64,000 bases of DNA from Arthrobacter sp. V1I7 (GCF_030817015.1 NZ_JAUSYS010000002.1:97148-161147), one strand, 5' to 3'; shown: positions 8,326 through 19,637, counted from the stretch's first letter. A program made the numbers and translations. The notes: generated from the letters alone by a model not told the origin.

Positions 8326-10293
8326 ATGTTTGACGGCCAAGCCGGCATGAGCGATCAGCAGATTGCCGAAGCTATCGAAATTGCCAATATCCCGACGCTG
8401 CTCATGGTCCTCGTCCAGATGACGGGCGACCAGCGGTGGCTGGAGGACCCGTACCGCCCTACCCGCAACAGGGGTTTGGGAGACAACGATGACGGCGGCC
8501 TTGACAGCCATGTACAGACCGAGATCCGCCAGAGGGCGCTTGAGGCCATCCTGGCGTGGCGCCGAGGCACTCCCCTGGCAATTCCCGCTCCCTCAAGCCA
8601 GATGCTTGTCGACATGCTTGGTGTTTCGGTAGGCGAGAACGTGCCGCTGGAGTATGCCGACATGATGGCCCACGAGCTTGGGCTGGATGAGAGGCCACCG
8701 AATGAGCTGACCCCAGCCTCCACTGCGACGACGGTCCCGGAGGGCTTCAACGCCGTGATCATCGGTGCAGGCGCGTCAGGCATCTGTGCAGCCGTCAAAC
8801 TGCAGGAGGCCGGAATCCCCTACGTCATCATCGAGCGGAACAACGATGTCGGGGGGACCTGGTTCGAAAACCGCTATCCGGGAGCCGGTGTAGACACTCC
8901 CAGCCACCTTTATTCGTACTCCTTTGCGAAGAACGACTGGACGCGTTTTTTCGCTGCCCAGGAGGAGCTGCGGGAGTATTTCAACCGGGTGGCCGACGAC
9001 TTCGGGGTCCGACAAAACATACGGTTTGGCCTGGAGGTAACCTCAGCGGCATTCAACGACGACGCAGCGAGCTGGCTACTGGAAGTCCGGAGGAAAGATG
9101 GCTCGACCGAAACACTGACCGCCAACATCGTGATCAGTGCGGTAGGGGCGTTCAACAAACCCAAGATGCCGAACATCAAGGGTCTTGATAGTTTCAATGG
9201 TCCAGTCGCCCATACCGCCCGATGGCCGGAAAGCCTGGAGCTGGCCGGCAAGAAGGTGGCCGTGATCGGGAATGGCGCCAGCGCCATGCAGATCGTTCCG
9301 GCCATTGCCGACACGGTTGAGTCTCTCGTCGTGTTCCAGCGTTCGCCGCAGTGGGCTGCGCCTTTCGAAAAGTTTAAGGTTCCTGTGCCGGAGCGGGTGA
9401 GACAGCTTTTCCTGGCTGTGCCCCTCTATGAGGAGTGGTACCGCCTGCGCCTTGCATGGGTCTTCAACGACCGCATCCATGAATCGCTGCAGAAGGACCC
9501 AGATTGGCCGCACCCGGAGCGATCGATCAACGAGGCAAATGACGGGCACCGGCGGTACTTCACCAGGCACATTGTGTCGGAACTTGGCGACCGCCAGGAC
9601 CTCTTGGATTCGGTTTTGCCGAAATACCCGCCCTTTGGAAAACGCATGCTGCTCGACAACGGGTGGTTCCGGACGCTGACAAAGGAGAATGTGAAGCCGG
9701 TGACGGAGCGCGTCGTCGAGGTCCGGCCGGAAGGAGTCGTCACTGCCGACGGCACCGAGCACAAGGTGGACATCGTCATTCTCGCGACCGGATTCGATGT
9801 CGTGCGCTTCCTCGCCCCCATGGCGATCACGGGAAGCAATGGGAAGAGCCTCGACGAGACGTGGGAGGGCGATGACGCCCGCGCGTACCTTGGCCTTGCC
9901 ATCCCGGGGTTCCCCAATTTCTTCTGCCTTTATGGCCCGAATACGCAGTTCGGTCACGGCGGAAGCCTGCTCTTCCTCATGGAGCTGCAAATGCACTACA
10001 TCATGGACCTGCTTAAGCAGATGTTCGCAAACGGCTATGTCTCTGTGGAATGCCGCCAGGACGTGCACGACAAGTACAACGAACAGGTCGATGCAGCCCA
10101 CAATGCTATGGTCTGGACTCACCCAGGCATGGACGTCTACTACCGGAACTCACGGGGCCGTGTAGTGGTGAACAATCCGTTCAAAGTGGTCGACTTTTGG
10201 CACAGGCTTCGCCACGCAGACGTGGCCGAATACAACATTGAGTCGGCAGGACATGTCCGAGCAACCGCCTCGGCAACTGGGAGGGGCAGATAG
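8326..10293 (+). CDS. Baeyer-Villiger monooxygenase with N-terminal extension (HAPMO-like)
   Basis: An FAD- and NADPH-dependent enzyme expected to insert oxygen next to a ketone carbonyl, giving an ester or lactone. The 655-residue protein has an about 140-residue N-terminal extension like 4-hydroxyacetophenone monooxygenase, then the FAD Rossmann motif GAGASG (147-152), the Baeyer-Villiger fingerprint FNGPVAHTARWP (290-301, FxGxxxHxxxWP), and a second Rossmann motif GNGASA for NADPH. The RBS is AGGAG, 8 bases before ATG 8326. It heads a tightly packed six-gene operon downstream of a candidate TetR operator. Substrate is not known; aryl or alkyl methyl ketones and monocyclic terpene ketones both fit the neighbours. 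Confidence 0.9.
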   Translation: MFDGQAGMSDQQIAEAIEIANIPTLLMVLVQMTGDQRWLEDPYRPTRNRGLGDNDDGGLDSHVQTEIRQRALEAILAWRRGTPLAIPAPSSQMLVDMLGVSVGENVPLEYADMMAHELGLDERPPNELTPASTATTVPEGFNAVIIGAGASGICAAVKLQEAGIPYVIIERNNDVGGTWFENRYPGAGVDTPSHLYSYSFAKNDWTRFFAAQEELREYFNRVADDFGVRQNIRFGLEVTSAAFNDDAASWLLEVRRKDGSTETLTANIVISAVGAFNKPKMPNIKGLDSFNGPVAHTARWPESLELAGKKVAVIGNGASAMQIVPAIADTVESLVVFQRSPQWAAPFEKFKVPVPERVRQLFLAVPLYEEWYRLRLAWVFNDRIHESLQKDPDWPHPERSINEANDGHRRYFTRHIVSELGDRQDLLDSVLPKYPPFGKRMLLDNGWFRTLTKENVKPVTERVVEVRPEGVVTADGTEHKVDIVILATGFDVVRFLAPMAITGSNGKSLDETWEGDDARAYLGLAIPGFPNFFCLYGPNTQFGHGGSLLFLMELQMHYIMDLLKQMFANGYVSVECRQDVHDKYNEQVDAAHNAMVWTHPGMDVYYRNSRGRVVVNNPFKVVDFWHRLRHADVAEYNIESAGHVRATASATGRGR

Positions 10294-11054
10294 TGCGCAT
10301 TTCCAACTGCTCGGCAGTAGTGACGGGTGGCGCCTCTGGTCTGGGCCGTGCCGCGGTGGACAAGCTTCACGGCGCCGGCGCCCGAGTGGTGATCATGGAT
10401 CTGCCTGGCTCCCCCGGCCAGGAATTGGCACAACAATTGGGGGACAATGCCGAATTCGTTGCTGGCGATGTCACCGTACCGGCGGACGTGGAACGCGCAG
10501 TCGAGACGGCTGTCGCCCTCGCTCCCCTGCGCGTGGCCGTGGCAGCGGCAGGAATCGGACCGCCCGTTCGCCTCTTTGGACGAGACGGCGTGATCGGATG
10601 GGACAAGGCGAAGCTCATTATCGACGTCAACGTCATAGGCACCTACAACCTGCTGTCCCACGCGAGCCACGCCATGTCTTACAACGAACCCGAAGACCAG
10701 GAACGCGGCGTGGTCATCTGCACAGCATCCATTGCCGCCTATGAGGGGCAAGTGGGGCAAGTTGCCTACGCTGCTTCCAAAGGCGCGGTTGTTTCCCTAA
10801 CGTTGCCTGCGGCCAGGGAGCTCGCCGGTCATGCCATCCGGGTCATGACGGTGGCGCCCGGACTCTTCGATACCCCACTGATGGCATCCATGCCGGAAAA
10901 GGCAAAGCTATCGGTGGCGGCGCAGGTGCCGCACCCGGCCCGGCTGGGAGCACCCGCAGAGTACGCGGCACTGCTGGAACATATTGTTCTGAACCCGATG
11001 TTGAACGGGGAAGTAATCCGCCTAGATGGAGCAATCCGGATGGCACCGAAATGA
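10293..11054 (+). CDS. SDR-family dehydrogenase, 3-hydroxyacyl-CoA dehydrogenase type-2-like
   Basis: A 253-residue NAD(P)-dependent short-chain dehydrogenase starting with GTG, its first base shared with the last base of the preceding stop codon (TAGTG). It has the cofactor motif TGGASGLG (residues 10-17), the acidic DLPG after strand 2 favouring NAD, the NAG-equivalent AAAG, catalytic serine in CTASIAAYEG and YAASK with catalytic Tyr and Lys. The overall sequence and the insert before the serine resemble human HSD17B10-type 3-hydroxyacyl-CoA dehydrogenases. In this operon it may oxidise an alcohol to the ketone substrate or a 3-hydroxyacyl-CoA downstream of the ligase. It overlaps the next gene by 4 bases. 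Confidence 0.83.
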   Translation: MRISNCSAVVTGGASGLGRAAVDKLHGAGARVVIMDLPGSPGQELAQQLGDNAEFVAGDVTVPADVERAVETAVALAPLRVAVAAAGIGPPVRLFGRDGVIGWDKAKLIIDVNVIGTYNLLSHASHAMSYNEPEDQERGVVICTASIAAYEGQVGQVAYAASKGAVVSLTLPAARELAGHAIRVMTVAPGLFDTPLMASMPEKAKLSVAAQVPHPARLGAPAEYAALLEHIVLNPMLNGEVIRLDGAIRMAPK

Positions 11055-12754
11055 TTTCACTCGACAATTGCGAACGACAAGGTGAAGAGCTCGTGAACCA
11101 CGAAGCGATCTCCCGGATTCCGGGACTGCTGGCCGGACACGCGTTATCACGCGGACCCGAGGCCGCCATAGTCTCGGCGCACGGAACATTGAGCTACGAG
11201 GAACTGCACCGGCAGGCCCGCCAGTTCGCGGCAGGACTTCGCCGGATCGGCGTCAGCCCCGGCACCACCGTAGGCCTGATGTGCACCAACCGCCCTGAAT
11301 GGATCGTCGCCGCCTTGGGAACGATCCTGGCGGGGGGCCGGGTTGCCGCGTTCAACACCTGGGCCAAAAGGTGGGACCTTGAACACCTGCTGGCCGAGAG
11401 CGGCTGCGAAGTGCTCATCGCCCTCTCCGGGTTCAAGACCGGCAGGACAGACCCGCTCTTACAAGAGCTGGTCCCCGAAGCGTGGGAAGCACGCCAGCGG
11501 GGCTGGAAGTCGGCGGCCTTTCACCGTCTGCGCGAGATCGTCCTGATCAACGGTAGCGAGCCGGCGCCAGGACTGCTTTCATTCCCTGACCTTCTCATCC
11601 CGGAGGCAGACAACGCCCAGTCGCTGGACCAGGAACCCCAGAATGGTGATGATCCGATCTTGGTCCTGTACACCTCCGGTTCAACAGCGCGGCCGAAGGC
11701 AGTCCCCATCCACCACAGCACAGCCCTTGTCCACGGCCAAGCCATAGCCGAACGCATGGCGGTGACAGCGGACGACCGCATCTGGGTTCCCGTCCCGCTC
11801 TTCTGGAGCTATGGTGGCGCCAACGCGTTGATGGTCGGCCTCACGGCAGGGGCGACCTTGGTCCTGCAGGAGGTTTTCGAGCCAGTGGAGGCCCTCGCCA
11901 TCATTGAGAAGGAGCAGTGCACGGTCGCCTACACGCTGCCGAATATCACAGCTGCCCTGGTCCAACACGAAGAATTTTCGCTCGAGCGGGTACGGAGTCT
12001 GACCAAGGGCATGACCATCGGATCGTCGAAGGACGTGGAGACGGCAGCTGTTGGCCTGGGCATCACCGGCATCTGCAACGCCTACGGCTCGACAGAGCTT
12101 TACGGCGGCTGTACCGTCACACCCTGGGACTGGGACCTTGAAAAGAAGATGGCCAGCCAGGGCCCTCCGCTTCGCGGCAACACCGTGGTCATCCGGGATC
12201 ACTTTAGCAGTGAGGACATGCCGGTCGGTGAGGTCGGAGAAATCACCGTTCGCGGGTACGTAACGAGCGGCTATCTCGGAGCGCCGGAACAGAACCAAGC
12301 AGCCTTCACCGACGACGGCGCATTCCGTACCGGGGACCTTGGTTTCTTTGACGAGGAGGGCTTTTTGCACCTGGTCGGCAGGGCGAGTGAAATGATCCGC
12401 ACAGGTGGAATCAACATCGCACCGGTCGAGGTCGAAGAGTTCCTCCGCACGCATCCGGCCGTGGGAGAAGTGGCCGTCGTCGGCGTTCCGGATGACCTCA
12501 AGGGCGAGGTCGCCGTTGCCTTCGTGACTCTGGCCCCGGACGCGGACATGATTGATGAAGCCGCACTGAAGGCCTACTGCCGCTCCCGGATTGCATCCTT
12601 CAAGATTCCGGCCCGGATGGCTATTTCCCGAGAGGGACTGCCACGCACCGATACCGGCAAGCTTGCCCGCAAAACAGTGAAATCATTGGCGAAAGAGTAC
12701 ATGGCAAGCGCCGCCCAGCGCACCGGCGGCATCGGATCGAAGTCAATCACATGA
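11051..12754 (+). CDS. AMP-dependent acyl-CoA synthetase/ligase
   Basis: A 567-residue ANL-superfamily enzyme that activates a carboxylate with ATP and CoA. The AMP-binding motif is LYTSGSTARPKAVP, the adenine-pocket motif is YGSTELYGG, the hinge/aspartate motif is RTGDLGFFDEEGFLHLVGR, and the C-terminal catalytic lysine is in LPRTDTGKLARK. It overlaps both neighbours by 4 bases. The natural role would be activating the acid released by the downstream esterase for beta-oxidation (inference). The exact substrate cannot be read from sequence; it is shorter than acetyl-CoA synthetase and belongs to the medium/long-chain or aryl acid branch. Confidence 0.87.
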   Translation: MISLDNCERQGEELVNHEAISRIPGLLAGHALSRGPEAAIVSAHGTLSYEELHRQARQFAAGLRRIGVSPGTTVGLMCTNRPEWIVAALGTILAGGRVAAFNTWAKRWDLEHLLAESGCEVLIALSGFKTGRTDPLLQELVPEAWEARQRGWKSAAFHRLREIVLINGSEPAPGLLSFPDLLIPEADNAQSLDQEPQNGDDPILVLYTSGSTARPKAVPIHHSTALVHGQAIAERMAVTADDRIWVPVPLFWSYGGANALMVGLTAGATLVLQEVFEPVEALAIIEKEQCTVAYTLPNITAALVQHEEFSLERVRSLTKGMTIGSSKDVETAAVGLGITGICNAYGSTELYGGCTVTPWDWDLEKKMASQGPPLRGNTVVIRDHFSSEDMPVGEVGEITVRGYVTSGYLGAPEQNQAAFTDDGAFRTGDLGFFDEEGFLHLVGRASEMIRTGGINIAPVEVEEFLRTHPAVGEVAVVGVPDDLKGEVAVAFVTLAPDADMIDEAALKAYCRSRIASFKIPARMAISREGLPRTDTGKLARKTVKSLAKEYMASAAQRTGGIGSKSIT

Positions 12755-13932
12755 CAAGTGGACTGAGGGCTGGCCGCGGTACAGGACCGCTGACAGGCGT
12801 AAAGATCATCGAACTTGCCGGAATCGGCCCGGCGCCCTTCTGTGCAATGCTTCTAAGCGACATGGGCGCCGATGTCATTACGGTGCATCGGTCATCAATG
12901 GTCGGGCAGCCGGTGACCGATCCTGTCGCCGCCATGACCCAGGGAACCCTCGCGAGGGGTCGCCGCTCGATCGGCGTTGATCTAAAAAACCCGGAAGGTC
13001 AGGCGGTTCTGCTTGATCTACTCACCAGTGCCGACGCGATCCTCGAAGGATTCAGGCCTGGGGTGATGGAGCGGCTCGGTTTGGGACCGGACATCTGCCA
13101 AAAGCGCAACCCGGCGCTGGTGTACGGCCGCATATCCGGCTGGGGCCAAGAGGGGCCTTACGCCCAGACCGCCGGCCATGACATCAACTACATCGCGTTG
13201 TCCGGAGTGCTTGCGCATATTGGCCGTCGCGGGGAAAAGCCTGTTCCGCCGCTGCCCTTGGTGGGCGATTTCGGGGGCGGAGGATTGTTGTTTGCGTTAG
13301 GGGTGGTGGCCGCATTGTTCGAGGCACGCGGCTCCGGGCATGGACAGGTGGTTGATGCTGCCATGGTGGACGGCTCTGCACTGTTGATGACGATGATGTA
13401 CGAGCTGTTGGGCCGCGGCCAGTGGGACGAGGAACGGGAAGCCAACATGAACGATGGCGGTGCTCCGTTTTACGACGTCTACGAGACGGCCGATGAAAAA
13501 TACGTTTCAATTGCGGCAATGGAGCCCAAGTTTTTCGCTGAACTGATCACTCGTGTTGGACTGGACCAACAGGATCTTCCCGAGCAATGGGACCAGTCAC
13601 AGTGGTTGCCGGAGAAGGCAAGGCTCGGCGAGCTGTTTCGTACTAAGACTCGGGACGAGTGGTGCGAAATCCTGGAAGGTACAGATGCCTGCTTCGCTCC
13701 CGTACTCACCATGTCGGAGGCCCCGCACCATCCGCACAACGTGCACCGGGGCTCTTTTATTGAAATCGGCGGCATAACCCAGCCCGCCCCAGCCCCGAGA
13801 TTCAGCAGGACTCCCGCGTCCGTCCGGCGGCCGGCCGCTGATCCGGGTCAACACACTGACGAGATCCTCGCCGAGGCGGGTCTAAGTTCCCAGCGAATTG
13901 CGGTGCTCCGGAAGGGAGGTGCCGTTGCCTAG
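12751..13932 (+). CDS. CaiB/BaiF family protein, 2-methylacyl-CoA racemase type
   Basis: A 393-residue member of the CoA-transferase III fold. The catalytic residues known for Mycobacterium tuberculosis MCR (His126, Asp156, Glu241) have counterparts here at His143 (AGHDINYIALSG), Asp173 (VGDFGGGG) and Glu258 (AMEPKFF), with exactly the same spacing of 30 and 115 residues. This supports racemisation at the 2-methyl carbon of an acyl-CoA rather than CoA transfer. The presence of such an enzyme implies that the pathway produces a 2-methyl-branched acid, as terpenoid or branched ketone degradation does. It overlaps the ligase gene by 4 bases and the esterase gene by 8. Confidence 0.85.
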   Translation: MTSGLRAGRGTGPLTGVKIIELAGIGPAPFCAMLLSDMGADVITVHRSSMVGQPVTDPVAAMTQGTLARGRRSIGVDLKNPEGQAVLLDLLTSADAILEGFRPGVMERLGLGPDICQKRNPALVYGRISGWGQEGPYAQTAGHDINYIALSGVLAHIGRRGEKPVPPLPLVGDFGGGGLLFALGVVAALFEARGSGHGQVVDAAMVDGSALLMTMMYELLGRGQWDEEREANMNDGGAPFYDVYETADEKYVSIAAMEPKFFAELITRVGLDQQDLPEQWDQSQWLPEKARLGELFRTKTRDEWCEILEGTDACFAPVLTMSEAPHHPHNVHRGSFIEIGGITQPAPAPRFSRTPASVRRPAADPGQHTDEILAEAGLSSQRIAVLRKGGAVA

Positions 13933-14965
13933 GGCCGTGGAGGACCAGACAGGATGGCCCGCACCGATTGAGCGCATCGATCCCCAAATGCGCCCACAGC
14001 TGGAAGGACTGCTGGCCACAATAGGGCCTGGCGGATTTCAGGGAATTCCAGACTTGAACCTTCGCAGGCAGCGCCATGCCGAGGTTATGGAAATGGCGGC
14101 GGGTCGTGCCCCGGATGAAACCCGGGTGCAGCGGCAGGACTTCACCATTTCGCGGGGCAGCGGCAAGCCCGGTCTGGACGTACGGGTCTACCGGCCTCAG
14201 GCCTTGGTGCCCCCGTCGGCTGGGATCCTTTACATCCACGGCGGGGGCATGGTGATGGGCAGCATCGCTGCGGACGACGCGTACGCAGCAGCTCTGGCCG
14301 TGGACGTGGGCTGCACAGTGGTGTCCGTTGGGTACGGCCTGGCCCCGGAAAATCCCGGCACCGGACCAGTCGAAGACTGCTACGACGCCCTCGTCTGGCT
14401 AGTGGCCCAAGCCTCGGAAATCGGCGTGGACGTCGGCCGGCTGGCAGTGTTCGGCGTCAGTGCAGGAGGAGGAATTGCCTGCGGCCTCTCCCTGCTGGCC
14501 CGGGATCGCGGGACACCCCGGCTCACGTATCAAATGCTCATCTATCCGATGCTAGATGACCGCAGCGCCACACCGTCTTCGCACGCAATTGTGGACTTGG
14601 GCGTCTGGGACCGCGCCGCGAATTTGGAAGCCTGGCGGCATCTGCTGGGCGAAGATGTCGGCGGCTCTGATGTCTCGCCCTACGCTGCGCCGGCGCGAGA
14701 GACGGAGTTGTCCGGCCTCCCCGCGACGTATCTGGATGTAGGAGACCTGGACCTATTCTTCGACGAGGACATCCAACTGGCGCAACGGCTCGCAAATTGT
14801 GGGGTTCCCTTGGAGCTGCACGTGTATCCCGGCGCCTATCACGGCTTTGATCAGATCGCCCCGGGGGCCGATATGGCCAAGACGGCCCGTGGCAACCGAC
14901 TGGCGGCCCTGCGTCGTGCCCTGGCAACTGCAAGCTCCGCAATTCAATCTGAAGGCAGGAAATGA
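13925..14965 (+). CDS. Alpha/beta hydrolase of the hormone-sensitive lipase family (esterase or lactonase)
   Basis: This enzyme should hydrolyse the ester or lactone made by the monooxygenase. I choose TTG 13925 (GGGAGG at 13914-13919), giving 346 residues; GTG 13919 and TTG 13898 lie on or before the RBS. The oxyanion-hole motif is HGGG (105-108), the nucleophile is Ser179 in GVSAG, with an acid in DVGDLDLFFDED and a histidine in YHGFD. The GDXG/HSL family includes the monoterpene epsilon-lactone hydrolase MlhB of Rhodococcus, which works next to a Baeyer-Villiger enzyme, so this context is meaningful. It overlaps the racemase gene by 8 bases. Confidence 0.85.
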   Translation: MPRAVEDQTGWPAPIERIDPQMRPQLEGLLATIGPGGFQGIPDLNLRRQRHAEVMEMAAGRAPDETRVQRQDFTISRGSGKPGLDVRVYRPQALVPPSAGILYIHGGGMVMGSIAADDAYAAALAVDVGCTVVSVGYGLAPENPGTGPVEDCYDALVWLVAQASEIGVDVGRLAVFGVSAGGGIACGLSLLARDRGTPRLTYQMLIYPMLDDRSATPSSHAIVDLGVWDRAANLEAWRHLLGEDVGGSDVSPYAAPARETELSGLPATYLDVGDLDLFFDEDIQLAQRLANCGVPLELHVYPGAYHGFDQIAPGADMAKTARGNRLAALRRALATASSAIQSEGRK

Positions 14966-14966
14966 C

Positions 14967-16337
14967 ATGGGTTCTAACCCCAAACGTATCGCTGTAATCG
15001 GCGCCGGCGCGGCCGGGCTGTGCGCCGCGAAACACCTCATTGCGCTCAACCAGGATGTCACTGTGTTTGAGCTGGGCTCTCATGTGGGCGGCCTGTGGGT
15101 CTATGAGAATGACAGCGGTCGAAGCCCGGCCTACCGTTCACTTCATATCAACTCCGAAGCCAAAGTGACCGGCTATCGGGACTTCCCTTTGCCGAAGGAT
15201 TCGGCTCTGTTTCCCTCTCACGAGGAAATCCGGGCGTACTTGGAAGCCTATGCCGAGCGTTTTGGTGTGACCAGCCGTATCCGGTTCAATTCGAAGGTCA
15301 CGGCTATTGAGCCAATGGATGCTGCAGAAGACCCGACATGGCAGGTCACGCTGGATGACGGTTCGAGCGATGTCTTCGACCAAGTAGTCGTTGCCAACGG
15401 GCATCAGGCCGTGCCGACCGACCCACCGTTCGCCAAGGATTTCACCGGGACGTACCTCCATTCCCTCAACTACCGCACCCCTGAACCCTTCACGGGCAAG
15501 AACGTGTTGGTCATCGGCACCGGAAACAGCGGCCTTGATATTGCGGCTGACGTCTGCACGGTGACAAAATCTACAACCATTTCGGCGCGCTCACCCGTAC
15601 TGATCATGCCGAGGATGGTGCTCGGTGTGCCTCTTTCCCGGGTCTTGGCTAAGGTGGAGCGGCCGTGGGTTCCATGGCTGCTCAGGCGCAGAATTCGGGA
15701 ACTCGTCACCCGGCTCGTCCACGGATCGATGGAGCAATGGGGATTTTCAACGCCCAAGATACGAACGCATCCGGCCAGCCACCCGACGATCATTTCCCAG
15801 ATCGCTTGGAACCGCATCGACGTGCGTCCCGGCGTCACGGCAGTCCAAGGCCACGAAGTGCGCTTCGCCGACGGCAGTTCGGCTTCCTACGACGCCATCA
15901 TTGCTGCAACCGGTTATGAGGTTGACCTCCCCTTCCTCACCGACGAACTCTCCCCGGTGGTCGGCCACCGCATCGACCTTTACCGAAGGATGGTTCACCC
16001 CCACTGGAAGGGGCTCTATTTCGTCGGCCTGTTCGACGTCAGCGGTGGGGCCAATATCCGGATGATGGACATCCAATGCAGGTGGCTCGCCGCACTCGTC
16101 CAGGGACGAATCGAGCTGCCCGGCGAAGACAAGATGCGGGCCTCATTTCAGGCAGAACAACGCCGGATGGCTTCGCTGTATCCGGATAAGCCCCGGTACG
16201 GTCTGGAGCTCGATCCTCGGGAGTACGGCCTGGCGCTGCGTGCAGATCTTCAGAACAGTGCCCCTGCACTCGCGTCCCCCTCGGAAGCCGCCGACCTGGG
16301 GGTGCCATCGCAGGAGTCTCGGACACCCATAGGTTAA
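14967..16337 (+). CDS. Class B flavin-dependent monooxygenase (FMO-like)
   Basis: A 456-residue FAD/NADPH enzyme. ATG 14967 follows the esterase stop by 1 base with GGCAGGA upstream. Motifs are GAGAAG (12-17) for FAD, FTGTYLHSLNY (159-169), which is the FMO identifying motif FxGxxxHxxxY, and GTGNSG (184-189) for NADPH. It is therefore related to but distinct from the Baeyer-Villiger enzyme at the head of the operon; FMO-type enzymes oxidise N, S or, in bacterial type II forms, ketones. A second oxygenation step on the same carbon skeleton is the likely role (inference). It is the last gene of the operon. Confidence 0.85.
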   Translation: MGSNPKRIAVIGAGAAGLCAAKHLIALNQDVTVFELGSHVGGLWVYENDSGRSPAYRSLHINSEAKVTGYRDFPLPKDSALFPSHEEIRAYLEAYAERFGVTSRIRFNSKVTAIEPMDAAEDPTWQVTLDDGSSDVFDQVVVANGHQAVPTDPPFAKDFTGTYLHSLNYRTPEPFTGKNVLVIGTGNSGLDIAADVCTVTKSTTISARSPVLIMPRMVLGVPLSRVLAKVERPWVPWLLRRRIRELVTRLVHGSMEQWGFSTPKIRTHPASHPTIISQIAWNRIDVRPGVTAVQGHEVRFADGSSASYDAIIAATGYEVDLPFLTDELSPVVGHRIDLYRRMVHPHWKGLYFVGLFDVSGGANIRMMDIQCRWLAALVQGRIELPGEDKMRASFQAEQRRMASLYPDKPRYGLELDPREYGLALRADLQNSAPALASPSEAADLGVPSQESRTPIG

Positions 16338-16399
16338 GGCCCATCAAAAAATCGGCGGGGTTGTGCGAGACCGGCGGGCGGACAGTGCGCTACGATTTC

Positions 16400-16418
16400 T
16401 ATTAGACGGTTAGTAAGT
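16400..16418. promoter_or_regulatory. Candidate TetR operator, copy 2
   Basis: TATTAGACGGTTAGTAAGT matches the copy at 8272 at 13 of 19 positions and lies 22 bp before the tetR start codon at 16441, which suggests autoregulation. It is the most divergent of the four copies. Confidence 0.5.
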
Positions 16419-16440
16419 TACCTTAGGAGTGGTTGACGTC

Positions 16441-17061
16441 ATGCCAAAAAGTCAAGACGTCGGGAGCCGGTCCACGCGGCCCACCGAGCGGGCCTTCATC
16501 GCCGTTGCGACGGAGTTGTTCGCCGAGAAGGGTTATTACGGTACGTCACTGACTGATCTGGCGCAGGCGCTGGGGCTGACGACCGCGAGCCTCTACTACC
16601 ACATCAACAACGGAAAGCCAGAGCTTCTGTTCCGCGTTCTTGAGACAGGTATGGCCAACTTTCTGACACGCTTGGAAGAGATTGATGCGGCGGAGATGGA
16701 TCCGAGGACAAAGCTTCGCCGAGCCGTGGAAAACCACTTGGATTTTGTGCTTAATAACCAGAAGGCAGTCGCCGTCTTTCTCCGTGAACGCCGCTTTCTG
16801 GAGCCGGAGTATCGGGACCTGCATCAGTCCAGGATTGACCGATATGACCACCTGTTTACCGAAATTGTCCGGCGGGCGATGGAGGAGAAGGAGATCCCGG
16901 CCGGCGATCCAACGCTTGTTCGGCTTTCGATTCTGGGCATGATCAACTGGGTGGTGGAGTGGTATTCGCCAGACGGTCGCTTGGATCAGGCCGATATTCT
17001 CGAAGCGATGACCCGGTTAATCATGGACCAAATGCTCTGCCGCCCAACCACAGTCATTTAG
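16441..17061 (+). CDS. TetR-family transcriptional regulator of the monooxygenase/acetate genes
   Basis: A 206-residue repressor-type protein. The start is ATG 16441, preceded by TTAGGAG at 16423-16429; a GTG at 16429 lies on the RBS. The N-terminal helix-turn-helix reads TSLTDLAQALGLTTASLYYH (about residues 31-50), with a ligand-binding domain after it that resembles KstR2/FadR-like members. A candidate operator sits just upstream, and related sites precede the monooxygenase operon and the acs/permease genes, so this protein probably controls all three units and releases DNA on binding a pathway intermediate or its CoA thioester (inference). Confidence 0.85.
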   Translation: MPKSQDVGSRSTRPTERAFIAVATELFAEKGYYGTSLTDLAQALGLTTASLYYHINNGKPELLFRVLETGMANFLTRLEEIDAAEMDPRTKLRRAVENHLDFVLNNQKAVAVFLRERRFLEPEYRDLHQSRIDRYDHLFTEIVRRAMEEKEIPAGDPTLVRLSILGMINWVVEWYSPDGRLDQADILEAMTRLIMDQMLCRPTTVI

Positions 17062-17384
17062 GGCGATCTAAGGAAAGACTGTGCAAGGGTCAATTGGAAA
17101 GGCACCCTGCACAGTTGGGGCGGTCGCACCGGCGACACGGCCGCGCTGGTCCCAGACCGGGGCATGACGGTACCGGCCTGTCAACTTAGCGCATCCCGTG
17201 GCACCGCGATTTCGGGTCATCTCCGAGCTCCGGTGCAAGCACCATAGAGGCAACCAAGGCATGGGGCGTCGTCTCGACCATTCGTTCGCGTCGGGTTTGC
17301 CGCCTGGCCGCGGTTCAGGGTCCTCGGCAGCGCCATCTCCTTCCAGGAATCTTGGGGAGGCATCGTCGTCGGGCCTGCGGGGGG
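17062..17384 (+). other. Intergenic region with an inverted repeat after tetR
   Basis: This spacer lies between two converging genes. At 17079-17114, CTGTGCAAGGGT pairs with ACCCTGCACAG apart from one bulged base, which could end the tetR transcript although no T-run follows. No gene is visible in the rest. Confidence 0.45.
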
Positions 17385-19385
<2,001 letters not shown>

Positions 19386-19595
19386 TTTTAGTCTCCCTCA
19401 ATTGTTTGGTGGCGCGCGTATCGGCCAAGGTGATCCTCAACGTCGGGTGGGCTCATTGTTGATTCCTGTGTGCCCCGGTTACGTCGCTGGCCCGTCCTGC
19501 AAACTGCAACCCTGGGGTCACCGATGTGGAGCCCCCGCGGTCTTCAGTGAGTGAGGACGTGCTCCGTTCCCGCACGGCCACCGCCAGCATCCCTT

Positions 19596-19637
19596 GATGC
19601 CCGTCTCCCTAACGGTTAGCGCACCGAGACGGGCATC
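19596..19637. promoter_or_regulatory. Strong hairpin in the acsA upstream region
   Basis: GATGCCCGTCTC at 19596-19607 pairs perfectly with GAGACGGGCATC at 19626-19637. The 18-base loop contains CTAACGGTTAG, itself nearly palindromic and resembling the core of the TetR sites. No T-run follows on either strand, so an attenuator, mRNA stabiliser or protein site is as likely as a terminator. Confidence 0.45.

Noticed and set aside
13898..13924. TTG 13898 as the esterase start
   Set aside because: The GGGAGG at 13914-13919 would then lie inside the gene; TTG 13925 is spaced correctly after it.
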